A DNA stretch of 64,000 nt from Streptomyces sp. BA2 (GTDB lineage Bacteria > Actinomycetota > Actinomycetes > Streptomycetales > Streptomycetaceae): assembly GCF_009769735.1 (NCBI RefSeq), contig NZ_WSRO01000002.1, positions 3,298,001 through 3,362,000 of the forward strand. The letters are read 5' to 3'. Under the pieces are notes generated by a model, which saw nothing but the letters and a program-made list of their open reading frames with translations, did no database searches and was not told the DNA's origin. Both the position numbers and the translations under genes were made by a program. Within the stretch, counting starts at the first letter, position 1, and each line of letters opens with the position of its first letter. Positions 44,752-54,943 of the stretch are shown here, in pieces.

Positions 44752-44934
44752 TTTCCCCAATCCCGCCCCTTCCCGAAACTGGGGCTCCGCCCCAGACCCC
44801 GCTCCTCAAACGCCGGAGGGGCTGAAATACCTAGCCCGTCCGGCGTTTGAGGACGAACTCGGCGAAGCCGGTGATGACGGCAACCAAGGCCCCCGCGCCG
44901 AGCGGGTTTTCGGGAAGGGGCGGGGTTGGGGAAA
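44752..44934. repeat. Dispersed fold-back repeat, copy A (full)
   Basis: Outer 27-bp arms (44752-44778 and 44908-44934) pair with one mismatch. Inside are a CTGGGGC-TCC-GCCCCAG hairpin and a second hairpin with 14-bp arms (44803-44816 and 44840-44853). It fills the gap between the convergent DapA-type and response-regulator genes. Confidence 0.9.
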
Positions 44935-44944
44935 GGAAACGCCC

Positions 44945-45607
44945 CTACCCCGGCCGCACCAACCCCGACTCGTACGCCACGATCACCAGCTGCGCACGGT
45001 CCCTCGCCCCGAGCTTCCCCATGATCCGGCTGACGTGCGTCTTCGCGGTCAGCGGGCTCAGCCCCAACTGGTCAGCGATCTCTCCGTTGTTGAGGCCCCG
45101 CGCGACCAGCGCGAGAACCTGACGCTCCCGCTCGCTCAACTGACCGGACAGCGCATCCGGCAGAGCAACCTCAGCCGGCGCCCGCAGCACCCGTGCGATC
45201 AGCCGAGAAGTCGGGCCCGGCGAAAGCAGGGACTCCCCCGAGGCCACCGTACGGATCGCCTCCAGCAACTCCCCCGGCTTCGTGTCCTTGACCAGAAACC
45301 CGGACGCCCCGGCCCGAAGCGCGTCGACGACATGCTCGTCCGTGTCATAAGTCGTCAGCATCAGCACCTTCACCCCGGCCAGATCCTCGTCCTCCGCGAG
45401 GAGCCGCGTCGCCTCGATCCCGTCCAGGTCCGGCATCCGGATGTCCATCACGATGAGATCCGCCCGCTCCGAGCGGGCGAGCTCGACCGCCGCCCGCCCC
45501 GTTCCCGCCTGCCCCACCACCTCCATGTCCGGCGCGGACTCGACGAGCATCGCGAACGCGGCCCGTACCAGCGTCTGGTCATCGGCGAGCAGCACACGAA
45601 TCGTCAT
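44945..45607 (-). CDS. NarL/LuxR-family response regulator
   Basis: A 220-residue regulator. Receiver domain residues 1-120 with acidic pair Asp9-Asp10, phosphoacceptor Asp55 (LIVMDIRMPD), Thr in LMLTTYD and Lys in FLVKDTKPGEL. The LuxR-type helix-turn-helix (150-215) reads LSERERQVLALVARGLNNGE, then LGLSPLTAKTHVSRIMGKLG. ATG 45607 overlaps the kinase stop (ATGA). With the kinase it forms a two-component system, probably controlling the MMPL exporter upstream. Confidence 0.95.
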   Translation of the reverse strand: MTIRVLLADDQTLVRAAFAMLVESAPDMEVVGQAGTGRAAVELARSERADLIVMDIRMPDLDGIEATRLLAEDEDLAGVKVLMLTTYDTDEHVVDALRAGASGFLVKDTKPGELLEAIRTVASGESLLSPGPTSRLIARVLRAPAEVALPDALSGQLSERERQVLALVARGLNNGEIADQLGLSPLTAKTHVSRIMGKLGARDRAQLVIVAYESGLVRPG

Positions 45608-46866
45608 CGAAGCCCTCCCAGGCCCAGGCCGACAGGAACCATTGGCAGCACGGCCGACACCTCGAACCCCCCACCCTCCCGGGGCCCCGCCTCCAACGTG
45701 CCGCCCACGCTCCGGGCCCGCTCCCGCATCCCCACGAGGCCGAACCCTGGGGTGTGCGAGGGCTCCTGGGCGGCCACCCCGTCGTCGACGGCCGCCCCGT
45801 CGTCCACCACCGTCACCCGCAGCGCCGCATCCGCCTCGCGTATCCCCACCCGGATGGTGAGCCCGGGGCCGCCGTGCCGTACCGCGTTGGTCAGCGCCTC
45901 CTGCACGATCCGGTAGGCGGCCGCGCCCACGGCGGGCGGCGCCTCGACGTCCCGTACCGCCAGGTCGACCTCCGCCCCGGACGTCCGCGCCGCCTCCGCC
46001 AGATCGGCGAGTCCGTCGAGGCCCGGCAGCGGGCCCCGCGTCTCCTCGGCGGTGCCCGCCCTCAACACCTCAAGGGTGGCGCGGAGTTCGCCGCGGGCCG
46101 ACCGGCAGGTGTCGGCGATGTCGTCGAGGGCTCTGGCCACCGCCGCCCGGTCGAGCCGCTCCGGGTCGGCGGCGAGGACATGTGCCGCGACGGACGTCTG
46201 GACGCCGACCAGGGTGATGCTGTGCGCGAGCAGGTCGTGCAGGTCACGGGCGACCCGCAGCCTCTCCTCGGCGACCCGCCGCCGCGCCTCCTCCTCGCGC
46301 GTACGCTCCGCCCGCTCGGCGCGCTCCAGTACGGAGGTGACGTACTGGCGGTGGATGCGGACGTACACGCCGAGCAGCAGCACGGCGACGATCCACCCGG
46401 CGATCCTCAGTACCTCGGGCACCTCGTGCGGGGTTCCGCCCGCCTTGACCGTCAGCATGACGCCGACGACGACGATCCCGGTGAGCAGGGCGCGGCGCGG
46501 GCGACCGGACACGGCGACGGTGTAGAGGGCGACCATGCCGACCGGGACCGCGGCCGTGTGCGTGTAGTCCATGGCGTGGTAGGGCGCGACGCACGACGCG
46601 ACGGCCAGCAGCACGGGCAGGGGACGGCTCCGCCGCCATACGAGGGGGAGGTGGGCGCCCAGGAGGAGGGCCCACCCGAGGGCGTCCGGCCGCCGCCCGT
46701 CCGCGACGAAGGCCGCGAGCAGGGCGGCCAGTACCGCGAGCCCCACCGCGAACACCGCGTCGTCCCGCACGGCACGCGGCGTGCCGGGCACGGCCCCGGT
46801 GAAGGCCAGCACTCCACGCGGCGCCGGCGAGCTCTGCCGGACCTGGACCTGCGGTTGTCTCCCCAC
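45604..46866 (-). CDS. NarL-type sensor histidine kinase
   Basis: A 420-residue membrane kinase. Residues 35-170 hold about five hydrophobic segments without a large extracellular domain, an intramembrane-sensing layout. HisKA_3 follows with phosphoacceptor His210 in RVARDLHDLLAHSITLVGVQ. The ATPase domain has AYRIVQEALTNAVRHGG (N box) and GFGLVGMRERARSVGGTL (G box). GTG 46866 is used, with GGAGG 8 nt upstream. The frame extends far upstream into the MMPL gene on the same strand, but that extension is not coding. It is the partner of the overlapping response regulator. Confidence 0.93.
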   Translation of the reverse strand: MGRQPQVQVRQSSPAPRGVLAFTGAVPGTPRAVRDDAVFAVGLAVLAALLAAFVADGRRPDALGWALLLGAHLPLVWRRSRPLPVLLAVASCVAPYHAMDYTHTAAVPVGMVALYTVAVSGRPRRALLTGIVVVGVMLTVKAGGTPHEVPEVLRIAGWIVAVLLLGVYVRIHRQYVTSVLERAERAERTREEEARRRVAEERLRVARDLHDLLAHSITLVGVQTSVAAHVLAADPERLDRAAVARALDDIADTCRSARGELRATLEVLRAGTAEETRGPLPGLDGLADLAEAARTSGAEVDLAVRDVEAPPAVGAAAYRIVQEALTNAVRHGGPGLTIRVGIREADAALRVTVVDDGAAVDDGVAAQEPSHTPGFGLVGMRERARSVGGTLEAGPREGGGFEVSAVLPMVPVGLGLGGLR

Positions 46867-46885
46867 TGCTCCATCCTCCCGTACG

Positions 46886-46917
46886 AGGACGCCCCTCCGG
46901 CAGGGAAGGGGCGTCCT
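46886..46917 (-). terminator. Hairpin between the MMPL and kinase genes
   Basis: AGGACGCCCCT (46886-46896) pairs with AGGGGCGTCCT (46907-46917) across 10 nt. It lies 14 bp after the MMPL stop and may be a terminator or attenuator separating the exporter from the two-component genes. Confidence 0.65.
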
Positions 46918-46931
46918 GAAGCGGTCAACGG

Positions 46932-49013
46932 TCAGGGTGCGGGCACCCGTTGGGGTTCCGGCACCGGCCCGGCGGCGGGCGTGGGCCGCGACAGGGCGCC
47001 CGGCCACCACATCTTCCGTCCAAGGGCCACACTCGCGCTCGTGACGAGATACGTCCGCACGAGGAACGTGTCCAGCAGAACACCCACCGCGATGACGAAG
47101 CCGAGCTCGACCAGTTGCACCAGCGGCATGTTGGTGAGCACCGCGAACGTCGCCGCGAGGACCAGGCCCGCCGACGCGATGACGCCGCCTGTCGTCCGCA
47201 GTGCGGTCAGCGCGGCGGCCCCCGGTTCGGCCCCGGCGAGGGCCTCCTCGCGCATGCGGTGCATCAGGAAGATGCCGTAGTCGACGCCCAGCGCGACGAG
47301 GAAGACGAAGGACAGCAGGCCGAGCCCGGGGTCCGTGCCCTCGAAGCCGAAGAGCGGCTCGAAGACCAGGCCCGCGATGCCCAGGGTCGCTCCCCACACC
47401 GCGACCACCGCGACGAGCAGCAGCAGCGGCGCGACGAGGGACCGCAGCAAGGCCACCAGGATCAGCAGGACCGCCGCGAGGACCAGCGGCACGATGATCA
47501 GGCGGTCGCGGTCGTTCGTGTCCTTCAGGTCGAGTTGCTGGGCGCTGGATCCGCCTACGTACGAGCCCTCCAGGTCGGCCCGCAGTGCCTTGATCGTGGC
47601 GGTCTCCCCCGCCGACTCGGGCGCGGACGTCGCGATCACGGAGATCTCCGTCCAGCCCTTCGCCGTGCGTCCTTTCTCGGCGCTGTCCACGCCCTTCGTG
47701 TCCTTGATGTCGGCGAGGGCCTCGGTGGCACGGTCCGCGGGAGCCATCACGGTGATGGGCTGGGTGCCGCGTTCGGGGTAGGCCTTGGCGAGGGTCTCCA
47801 TGGCGGTGACGGAGTCGGGTGTCTTGGTGAAGGAGTCCTCCTGCTTCAGCGCGCCCGGCAGGTTCAGCGCCCCCAGGGCGAGGGCGCCGAGCAGCACGGC
47901 GCCGCCCGTGAGCACGGTGAGGGGCCTGCGGCCGGCCGAACTCCCCATCATGGAGAAGAGGTTGCGCCGCTGCTTGGGTTCGCTGCCGAAGGCGGGCACG
48001 AGCGGCCAGAACACGCGCCGCCCCAGGAGGACGAGAATGGCGGGGAGCAGCGTCAGCATCGCGGCGAGTGCGCACAGCACTCCGACCGTGCCCAGCGGGC
48101 CCATGCCGCGGCTGCTGTTGAGGTCGGCGGCGAGGAGGCACAGGAGGCCCACCGCGACGGTCCCCGAGGAGGCGAGCACGGCGGGCCCGCACCCTTTCAG
48201 GGCGGCGGTCATCGCGTCGTAGGGCCGCTCGATCCTGCGCAGCTCCTCGCGGTAGCGGGCGACGATGAGCAGCGCGTAGTCGGTGCCCGCGCCGAACACG
48301 AGGATCGTCATCACGCCGCTGCTCTGGCCGGTGACGGACGTCCCGAAGCCTTCGTGCAGTCCGTACGCGATGCCCATGGCGAGGTAGTCCGCGACCCCGG
48401 CGACGGCGAGCGGCACGAGCCACAGGAACGGGCTGCGGTAGATGAGGATCAGGAGCAGCGCGACGACACCGGCGGTGGTGTAGAGCAGCGGCCCGCCGAG
48501 CGATTCGTAGACTTTGCCCGCGTCGGTGTCGAGCGCCCCCGAGCCGCCCACGTCGACGCTCAGCCCGCCTTCTCCGTGGGCGGCTTCGCGTATGTCGTCG
48601 ACGAGCGCGTCCCTTGCCTTCTCGTCCTGTCCCGGCTCGGTGCTCGCCACGGGGTACATCAGTGTGGTGCCGTCCTTGGACGGTACGGCGCGCGGGTCGG
48701 ACGTCAGCTTGTGGGCCTGGCCGATCTCTGCGATCTGGGCGGCCGCCGTCTCGCGGTCGGCCGCGGTCAGGCCGCCGTCACGGTGGTAGACGAGCACCAG
48801 CTCGGTGGCCTCGCCGCCGGGCAACTGGTCCTGGATCTTGGCCACTTCGGTGGAGTCGGCGCTGGCGGGGAGGTAGTCGACGACGCGGTCCTGCTGGGCG
48901 TCGGACAGCTTGGACGCGAAGGGCCCGGCGAGCGCGATGACGCCGATCCACAGGGCGAGGAACACCCAGGGCACGGCTCGTCGCCGTCGTGCGGTGGTCT
49001 GTTCGGCCCGCAT
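46932..49013 (-). CDS. MMPL-family (RND superfamily) membrane exporter
   Basis: A 693-residue membrane protein with twelve predicted helices and two periplasmic-type loops. The N-terminus is MRAEQTTARRRRAVPWVF. The first SSD-like block holds VMTILVFGAGTDYALLIVAR with an intramembrane Asp-Tyr pair, and the second FLVALGVDYGIFLMHRMREE. Both carry the conserved DY motif for proton coupling. MMPL proteins in actinobacteria export lipids, lipopeptides or drugs. The downstream two-component system suggests regulation of or by this exporter. The substrate is unknown. Confidence 0.93.
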   Translation of the reverse strand: MRAEQTTARRRRAVPWVFLALWIGVIALAGPFASKLSDAQQDRVVDYLPASADSTEVAKIQDQLPGGEATELVLVYHRDGGLTAADRETAAAQIAEIGQAHKLTSDPRAVPSKDGTTLMYPVASTEPGQDEKARDALVDDIREAAHGEGGLSVDVGGSGALDTDAGKVYESLGGPLLYTTAGVVALLLILIYRSPFLWLVPLAVAGVADYLAMGIAYGLHEGFGTSVTGQSSGVMTILVFGAGTDYALLIVARYREELRRIERPYDAMTAALKGCGPAVLASSGTVAVGLLCLLAADLNSSRGMGPLGTVGVLCALAAMLTLLPAILVLLGRRVFWPLVPAFGSEPKQRRNLFSMMGSSAGRRPLTVLTGGAVLLGALALGALNLPGALKQEDSFTKTPDSVTAMETLAKAYPERGTQPITVMAPADRATEALADIKDTKGVDSAEKGRTAKGWTEISVIATSAPESAGETATIKALRADLEGSYVGGSSAQQLDLKDTNDRDRLIIVPLVLAAVLLILVALLRSLVAPLLLLVAVVAVWGATLGIAGLVFEPLFGFEGTDPGLGLLSFVFLVALGVDYGIFLMHRMREEALAGAEPGAAALTALRTTGGVIASAGLVLAATFAVLTNMPLVQLVELGFVIAVGVLLDTFLVRTYLVTSASVALGRKMWWPGALSRPTPAAGPVPEPQRVPAP

Positions 49014-49174
49014 GACGGGCCTCCTTCCGGCAGGTTGGCAGGTTCGGTGCCAACCCTTCCGGAGGGTGTCGTGCGATCCGTCGGGCGCGAGGGCGAGTTG
49101 GGGCGTACGGCGTAGGGAGGCGAAGGCGCGGCGCTACTCCCGTGGGAGTACGGAGGCGGGCGCTCCGGGGGGCG

Positions 49175-49912
49175 TCAGAAGTGCGTCGTGCGTGCCGCCA
49201 CCATCAGCCGCGTCACCTCGTCCGCGCCGATGGTCAGGGCGCCGCCGGCGGTGGCGAGCACTTCGCGCTCGGCGGGGGTGTACGGGCCGTCGGCGAGGGC
49301 GATCCGCGCGCCCTGGAGCAGCAGCGCCTCGCGTCCGGCGGGGGCGAGGTGCGGGGCCAGCGGGCCGAGCGCCTCGTGGAGTTCTATGGCCAGGCCGGGC
49401 CCGCAGTCCGGGACGGTCGCGCGGCCGGTGTCGGCGGCGAGGGCGTCGACGAGCGCGACGAGCTGTTCCTCGCGGCAGTCGTCGAACCCGGCGCCGCGCA
49501 GCGCGGCGACGGCCGCGTCGAGCGTGGAGCGCGACGAGGTGCCGCCGGCGGCGAGGATGGCGAGGACGATGGTGTGCACGGCGTCGCGCACCATGGCCGA
49601 GAGCCGTGTGGTCGTGGGATGGCCGAGAACGTCCGTACCGAAGTGGTCACCGCAGGCGGCGCACTCGACGATGGGGCCCGCGGTGCCGCGCGGCAGGACG
49701 GGGACGCCGAGCAGGACGAAGCGGCGACGGCCGGTGCGGCGACGGTAGTTGCGGTCACCGCCGCAGCCGGGGCAGAAGAACTCGCCGTCCCCGACGGTGG
49801 ACCAGGCCGTGTGCACGCCGATCAGGCGCCTGCGCAGGACCCGCCCACGCGAAACGGGCGTGGCGATGATGCGGGATTCCCGGCCGTTCCGTCCCCGATC
49901 TGGCAGCACCAC
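49175..49912 (-). CDS. TerB-like protein with N-terminal zinc ribbon
   Basis: A 245-residue soluble protein. Residues 40-95 have two Cys pairs (FFCPGCGGDRNY and VECAACGDHFG) forming a zinc ribbon. From residue 105 comes a TerB-like all-helical domain in which ARIALADGPYTPAEREVL gives the acidic loop. TerB belongs to the tellurite/calcium-stimulated membrane-stress modules, but no other ter gene is near. GTG 49912 has GGAGG 3 nt upstream, and GTG 49909 has it 6 nt upstream, so the two are equally plausible. It is monocistronic between leuA and MMPL. Confidence 0.75.
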   Translation of the reverse strand: MVLPDRGRNGRESRIIATPVSRGRVLRRRLIGVHTAWSTVGDGEFFCPGCGGDRNYRRRTGRRRFVLLGVPVLPRGTAGPIVECAACGDHFGTDVLGHPTTTRLSAMVRDAVHTIVLAILAAGGTSSRSTLDAAVAALRGAGFDDCREEQLVALVDALAADTGRATVPDCGPGLAIELHEALGPLAPHLAPAGREALLLQGARIALADGPYTPAEREVLATAGGALTIGADEVTRLMVAARTTHF

Positions 49913-50020
49913 GCACCTCCGTAACGCCCCGGCAACATTGCCGCGTTGGGCGTGATGTTAGCCACATTGTTGATGTGACGTCAGCACCTTGTACGAGAGA
50001 TGGCCGGTACCGCACCCTGA

Positions 50021-50050
50021 TCGGCCCCCGAGGAAAACCTCGGGGGCCGA
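50021..50050 (-). terminator. leuA terminator
   Basis: A 13-bp perfect stem (TCGGCCCCCGAGG) with AAAA loop lies 38 bp beyond the leuA stop. Between them are three copies of GCTGACACA (minus strand) in tandem, the first including the stop codon. Confidence 0.9.
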
Positions 50051-50087
50051 TGGGGTGGTGTGTCAGCGTGGTGTGTCAGCTGTTGTG

Positions 50088-52019
<1,932 letters not shown>

Positions 52020-52113
52020 TCAGGTAACGGGTAAGAGGTGATCAATACCTCTATTTCACTAATCATGGTTGCAGGTAGTGACAGCGGCATGACCCAGTGC
52101 CACATTGCACGCC

Positions 52114-53184
52114 ATGGCCACCAACCCAGGCTTCGAGCCTGTCTTCTGCACCATCATTCCGCCCCACGTGCTCGACACTCTGGCCCAGAGTGACGACGCC
52201 ACGCTCGCAGGGCCCGCCCGCCGCACCCTGGAACGGGACTCCATCGAGCGCACCCACCGCCGGCTGACCACGGTCATCGGCGCCCCGTCCGTCTCGCTGC
52301 CCAAGGAAGCCGCGGAGAGCAAGCCGCACCGCACGATCTACGACGCGAAGCACAAGACCGAGCTGCCGGGCCGCAAGGTCCGCGGCGAGGGCGACAAGCC
52401 CGGCAAGGACGCGACCGTCAACCGCGCGTACGCGGGCCTCGGCGCGACGTTCGAGCTGTTCCTGAAGTCGTACCAGCGCAACTCCATCGACGGCAGCGGC
52501 CTGCCGATGAACGCGACGGTCCACTACGGCGAGAAGTACGGGAACGCATTCTGGAACGGCGAGCAGATGGTGTTCGGCGACGGTGACGGCGAGATCTTCC
52601 TCGACTTCACCATCCCGGTGGACGTCATCGGCCACGAGCTGACGCACGGCGTCGTCCAGTACACGGCGAACCTCACGTACTTCGGCCAGCCGGGCGCCCT
52701 GAACGAGTCGTTCGCCGACGTCTTCGGCTCGCTGATCAAGCAGTACACGCTCGGCCAGACCGTCTCCGAGGCCGACTGGCTGATCGGCGCCGGGCTGCTC
52801 GCCCCGCGCGTGACGGGCAAGGCGCTGCGCTCCATGAAGGCGCCCGGCACGGCGTACGACGACGATGTGCTCGGCAAGGACCCGCAGCCCGCCGACATGG
52901 ACCATTACGTCCGCACGGGCCGCGACAACGGCGGCGTGCACATCAACTCCGGCATCCCCAACCACGCCTTCTACCTGCTCGCCGAGGCGCTCGGCGGCAG
53001 CGCGTGGGAGCGGGCGGGTCAGATCTGGTACGCCGTCCTGACCGGCGGCGAGCTGGCGCAGGACGCGTGCTTCGCGGACTTCGCGAAGCTGACGGTGGCC
53101 GCGGCGCGCGACAAGTACGGGGAGGGCGAGGAGCACGGAGCCGTCGTCAAGGCGTGGTCCCAGGTCGGCGTGCCGACCAACTGA
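52114..53184 (+). CDS. M4-family metalloprotease (protealysin-like)
   Basis: A 356-residue thermolysin-family zinc protease. It has the active site GHELTHGV (His174, Glu175, His178), third ligand Glu198 in NESFADVFG, and substrate His in HINSGIPNHAFY. The short N-terminal precursor contains the PPHVL-type protealysin motif (IIPPHVLDTLAQ). There is no signal peptide, so it is probably an intracellular or non-classically released protease, as for protealysin. ATG 52114 is used, though no Shine-Dalgarno is apparent. Immediately downstream lies the gene for its likely emfourin-type inhibitor. Confidence 0.93.
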   Translation: MATNPGFEPVFCTIIPPHVLDTLAQSDDATLAGPARRTLERDSIERTHRRLTTVIGAPSVSLPKEAAESKPHRTIYDAKHKTELPGRKVRGEGDKPGKDATVNRAYAGLGATFELFLKSYQRNSIDGSGLPMNATVHYGEKYGNAFWNGEQMVFGDGDGEIFLDFTIPVDVIGHELTHGVVQYTANLTYFGQPGALNESFADVFGSLIKQYTLGQTVSEADWLIGAGLLAPRVTGKALRSMKAPGTAYDDDVLGKDPQPADMDHYVRTGRDNGGVHINSGIPNHAFYLLAEALGGSAWERAGQIWYAVLTGGELAQDACFADFAKLTVAAARDKYGEGEEHGAVVKAWSQVGVPTN

Positions 53185-53221
53185 CCTACCAACCGGCCTC
53201 CCCATGGAGTAGACAGGTTCC

Positions 53222-53488
53222 ATGCGTATCCAGGTGAAGCGCACGGGAGGATTCGCGGGCATCGAGCGGCACGCCGAGGTCGACACCTCTGGTCTGCCCG
53301 ATGCCCCCGAGTGGCAGGCCCTGGCCCAAGAGGCCATGGCCGAGGGCCGGAGCACGCCGCCGATAGGGGTGCCTGACGGCTTCAGCTATCAGCTCACCGT
53401 GGACGGCCACACGGTGTACTGCTCGGATCCACGCCTGACGGATTCGCAGCGGAGGCTGATCACGCGTGTTCTCAAGGAGGGCTCGTAA
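53222..53488 (+). CDS. Emfourin-like protease inhibitor
   Basis: An 88-residue protein that begins MRIQVKRTGGFAGIERHAEV, the emfourin/protealysin-inhibitor N-terminus, with GFSYQLTVDGHTVYCSDPRL later. Emfourin inhibits protealysin through its N-terminal residues. Start ATG 53222 is 37 bp after the protease stop. The pair would form a self-contained protease-inhibitor unit. The stop is inside a 15-bp tandem duplication. Confidence 0.87.
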   Translation: MRIQVKRTGGFAGIERHAEVDTSGLPDAPEWQALAQEAMAEGRSTPPIGVPDGFSYQLTVDGHTVYCSDPRLTDSQRRLITRVLKEGS

Positions 53489-53503
53489 AAGGAGGGCTCG
53501 TAA
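53474..53503 (+). repeat. 15-bp tandem duplication at the emfourin stop codon
   Basis: AAGGAGGGCTCGTAA occurs twice in tandem. The first copy contains the stop codon; the second repeats it 15 bp on, with AAGGAGGG inside. Confidence 0.9.
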
Positions 53504-53542
53504 AAACCTGAGCGGTGTTCACGTTTTCTGAGGCACGCCCAT

Positions 53543-53569
53543 TGACTTCCGTACGCAGCCGTACGGAAG
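53543..53569 (+). promoter_or_regulatory. Putative operator/promoter of the GH1-MFS operon
   Basis: A perfect inverted repeat CTTCCGTACG-CAGC-CGTACGGAAG (53546-53569) overlaps a TTGACT -35-like element (53543-53548). It ends 9 bp before the GH1 ATG. The position implies repression at the promoter of a short-leader or leaderless message. LacI-type regulators bind such CG-centred palindromes, but none is encoded nearby. Confidence 0.6.
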
Positions 53570-53578
53570 ATCGCGCCC

Positions 53579-54943
53579 ATGGCAGCGAGCGATGCGACCC
53601 CTGCGCGCGAACCACTACCTCAGTTCCCCCGCGAATTCCTGTGGGGGGTGTCCACATCGGCTCACCAGATCGAGGGCGCCGTCGACGAACGCGGCCCCTC
53701 GGTCTGGGACGCGTTCACCGCCGTGCCGGGCAGAGTGAAGGACGGCACGGACGCCGCCGTCGCCTGCGACCACTACCACCGCTACCGCGAAGACGTCGCG
53801 CTCATCCGGGAGTTGGGGGTGGGTGCCTACCGCTTCTCGGTGTCGTGGCCGCGCGTCCTGCCGGGCGGGGCGGGCGAGGTGAGCACCAAGGGCCTGGACT
53901 TCTACGACCGTCTTGTCGACGAGCTGTGCGCGGCGGGCGTGGGCCCCGTCCCGACGCTCTTCCACTGGGACACCCCTCTCGCGCTCGCCGATGAGGGCGG
54001 CTGGCTGCGGCGGGACACGGCCGAGCGTTTCGCCGAGTACGCGGCCGTGGTGGCCGCCCGCATCGGAGACCGGGCCAAGAAGTGGATCACCCTCAACGAA
54101 CCCGCCGAACACACCCTCCTCGGTCACGCGCTCGGCCAGCACGCGCCCGGCGAGCAGCTCATGTTCGACGCACTGCCGGTGGCGCACCACCAGCTCCTCG
54201 CCCATGGCCTCGCGGTACGGGCGCTGCGCGCGGCGGGCGTCACGGACATCGGCATCGCCAACTCGCACGGCCCCACCTGGCCCGCGTCACCCTCGGCCGA
54301 GGACACGGAGGCGGCGGACTTCTACGACGTGCTCCTCAACCGCCTGTTCGCGGACCCGCTCATCCTCGGCCGATATCCGGACGGCATCGGGGAGTTGATG
54401 CCGGGTGGCGACATCGAGGCGGACCTGAAGGTCATCGCCGAGCCGGTCGACTGGTACGGGATCAACTTCTACCAGCCGACGAAGGTGGGCGCCCCGCTCC
54501 CCGCCTCCACGGAGTTCTCGGGTCTGACACTGCCGCCGGAACTACCCTTCTCGCCCCGGGAGTTGCAGGGTCACCCCGTGACGGACTTCGGCTGGCCGGT
54601 GGTCCCGGAGTCGCTCACCGAGCTCCTCACCGGCTTCCGCGACCGGTACGGCGACCGCCTGCCGCCGCTGGTGATCACCGAGAACGGCTGCTCGTACGAG
54701 GGAATCGACGACCAGCGGAGGATCGACTACCTGGACGGCCATCTCCGCGCGCTGCACCGGGCGTTGGAGGAGGGCGTGGACGTACGCGGCTACTTCGTCT
54801 GGTCCCTGATGGACAACTTCGAGTGGGCGGAGGGCTACCGGCAGCGCTTCGGTCTCGTGCACGTCGACTACTCCACCCTGGAGCGCACTCCGAAGGCGTC
54901 GTACGCATGGCTGCGTGAGGCGCTGCGGGCGCAACGGGCATGA
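53579..54943 (+). CDS. GH1 beta-glucosidase
   Basis: A 454-residue intracellular beta-glycosidase. N-terminal FLWGVSTSAHQIEG, acid/base Glu174 in ITLNEPAEH, nucleophile Glu368 in VITENGCS, and the aglycone-site end NFEWAEGYRQRFGLVHVDY. The length and all catalytic residues are normal. It probably hydrolyses cellobiose or other beta-glucosides taken up whole. ATG 53579 stands 9 bp after the palindromic operator. The stop overlaps the MFS start (ATGA). Confidence 0.95.
   Translation: MAASDATPAREPLPQFPREFLWGVSTSAHQIEGAVDERGPSVWDAFTAVPGRVKDGTDAAVACDHYHRYREDVALIRELGVGAYRFSVSWPRVLPGGAGEVSTKGLDFYDRLVDELCAAGVGPVPTLFHWDTPLALADEGGWLRRDTAERFAEYAAVVAARIGDRAKKWITLNEPAEHTLLGHALGQHAPGEQLMFDALPVAHHQLLAHGLAVRALRAAGVTDIGIANSHGPTWPASPSAEDTEAADFYDVLLNRLFADPLILGRYPDGIGELMPGGDIEADLKVIAEPVDWYGINFYQPTKVGAPLPASTEFSGLTLPPELPFSPRELQGHPVTDFGWPVVPESLTELLTGFRDRYGDRLPPLVITENGCSYEGIDDQRRIDYLDGHLRALHRALEEGVDVRGYFVWSLMDNFEWAEGYRQRFGLVHVDYSTLERTPKASYAWLREALRAQRA

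Noticed and set aside
45604..48423. A 939-codon frame joining the kinase to sequence inside the MMPL gene
   Set aside because: The upstream two thirds are an alternative frame of the MMPL gene; the kinase homology begins only after GTG 46866.
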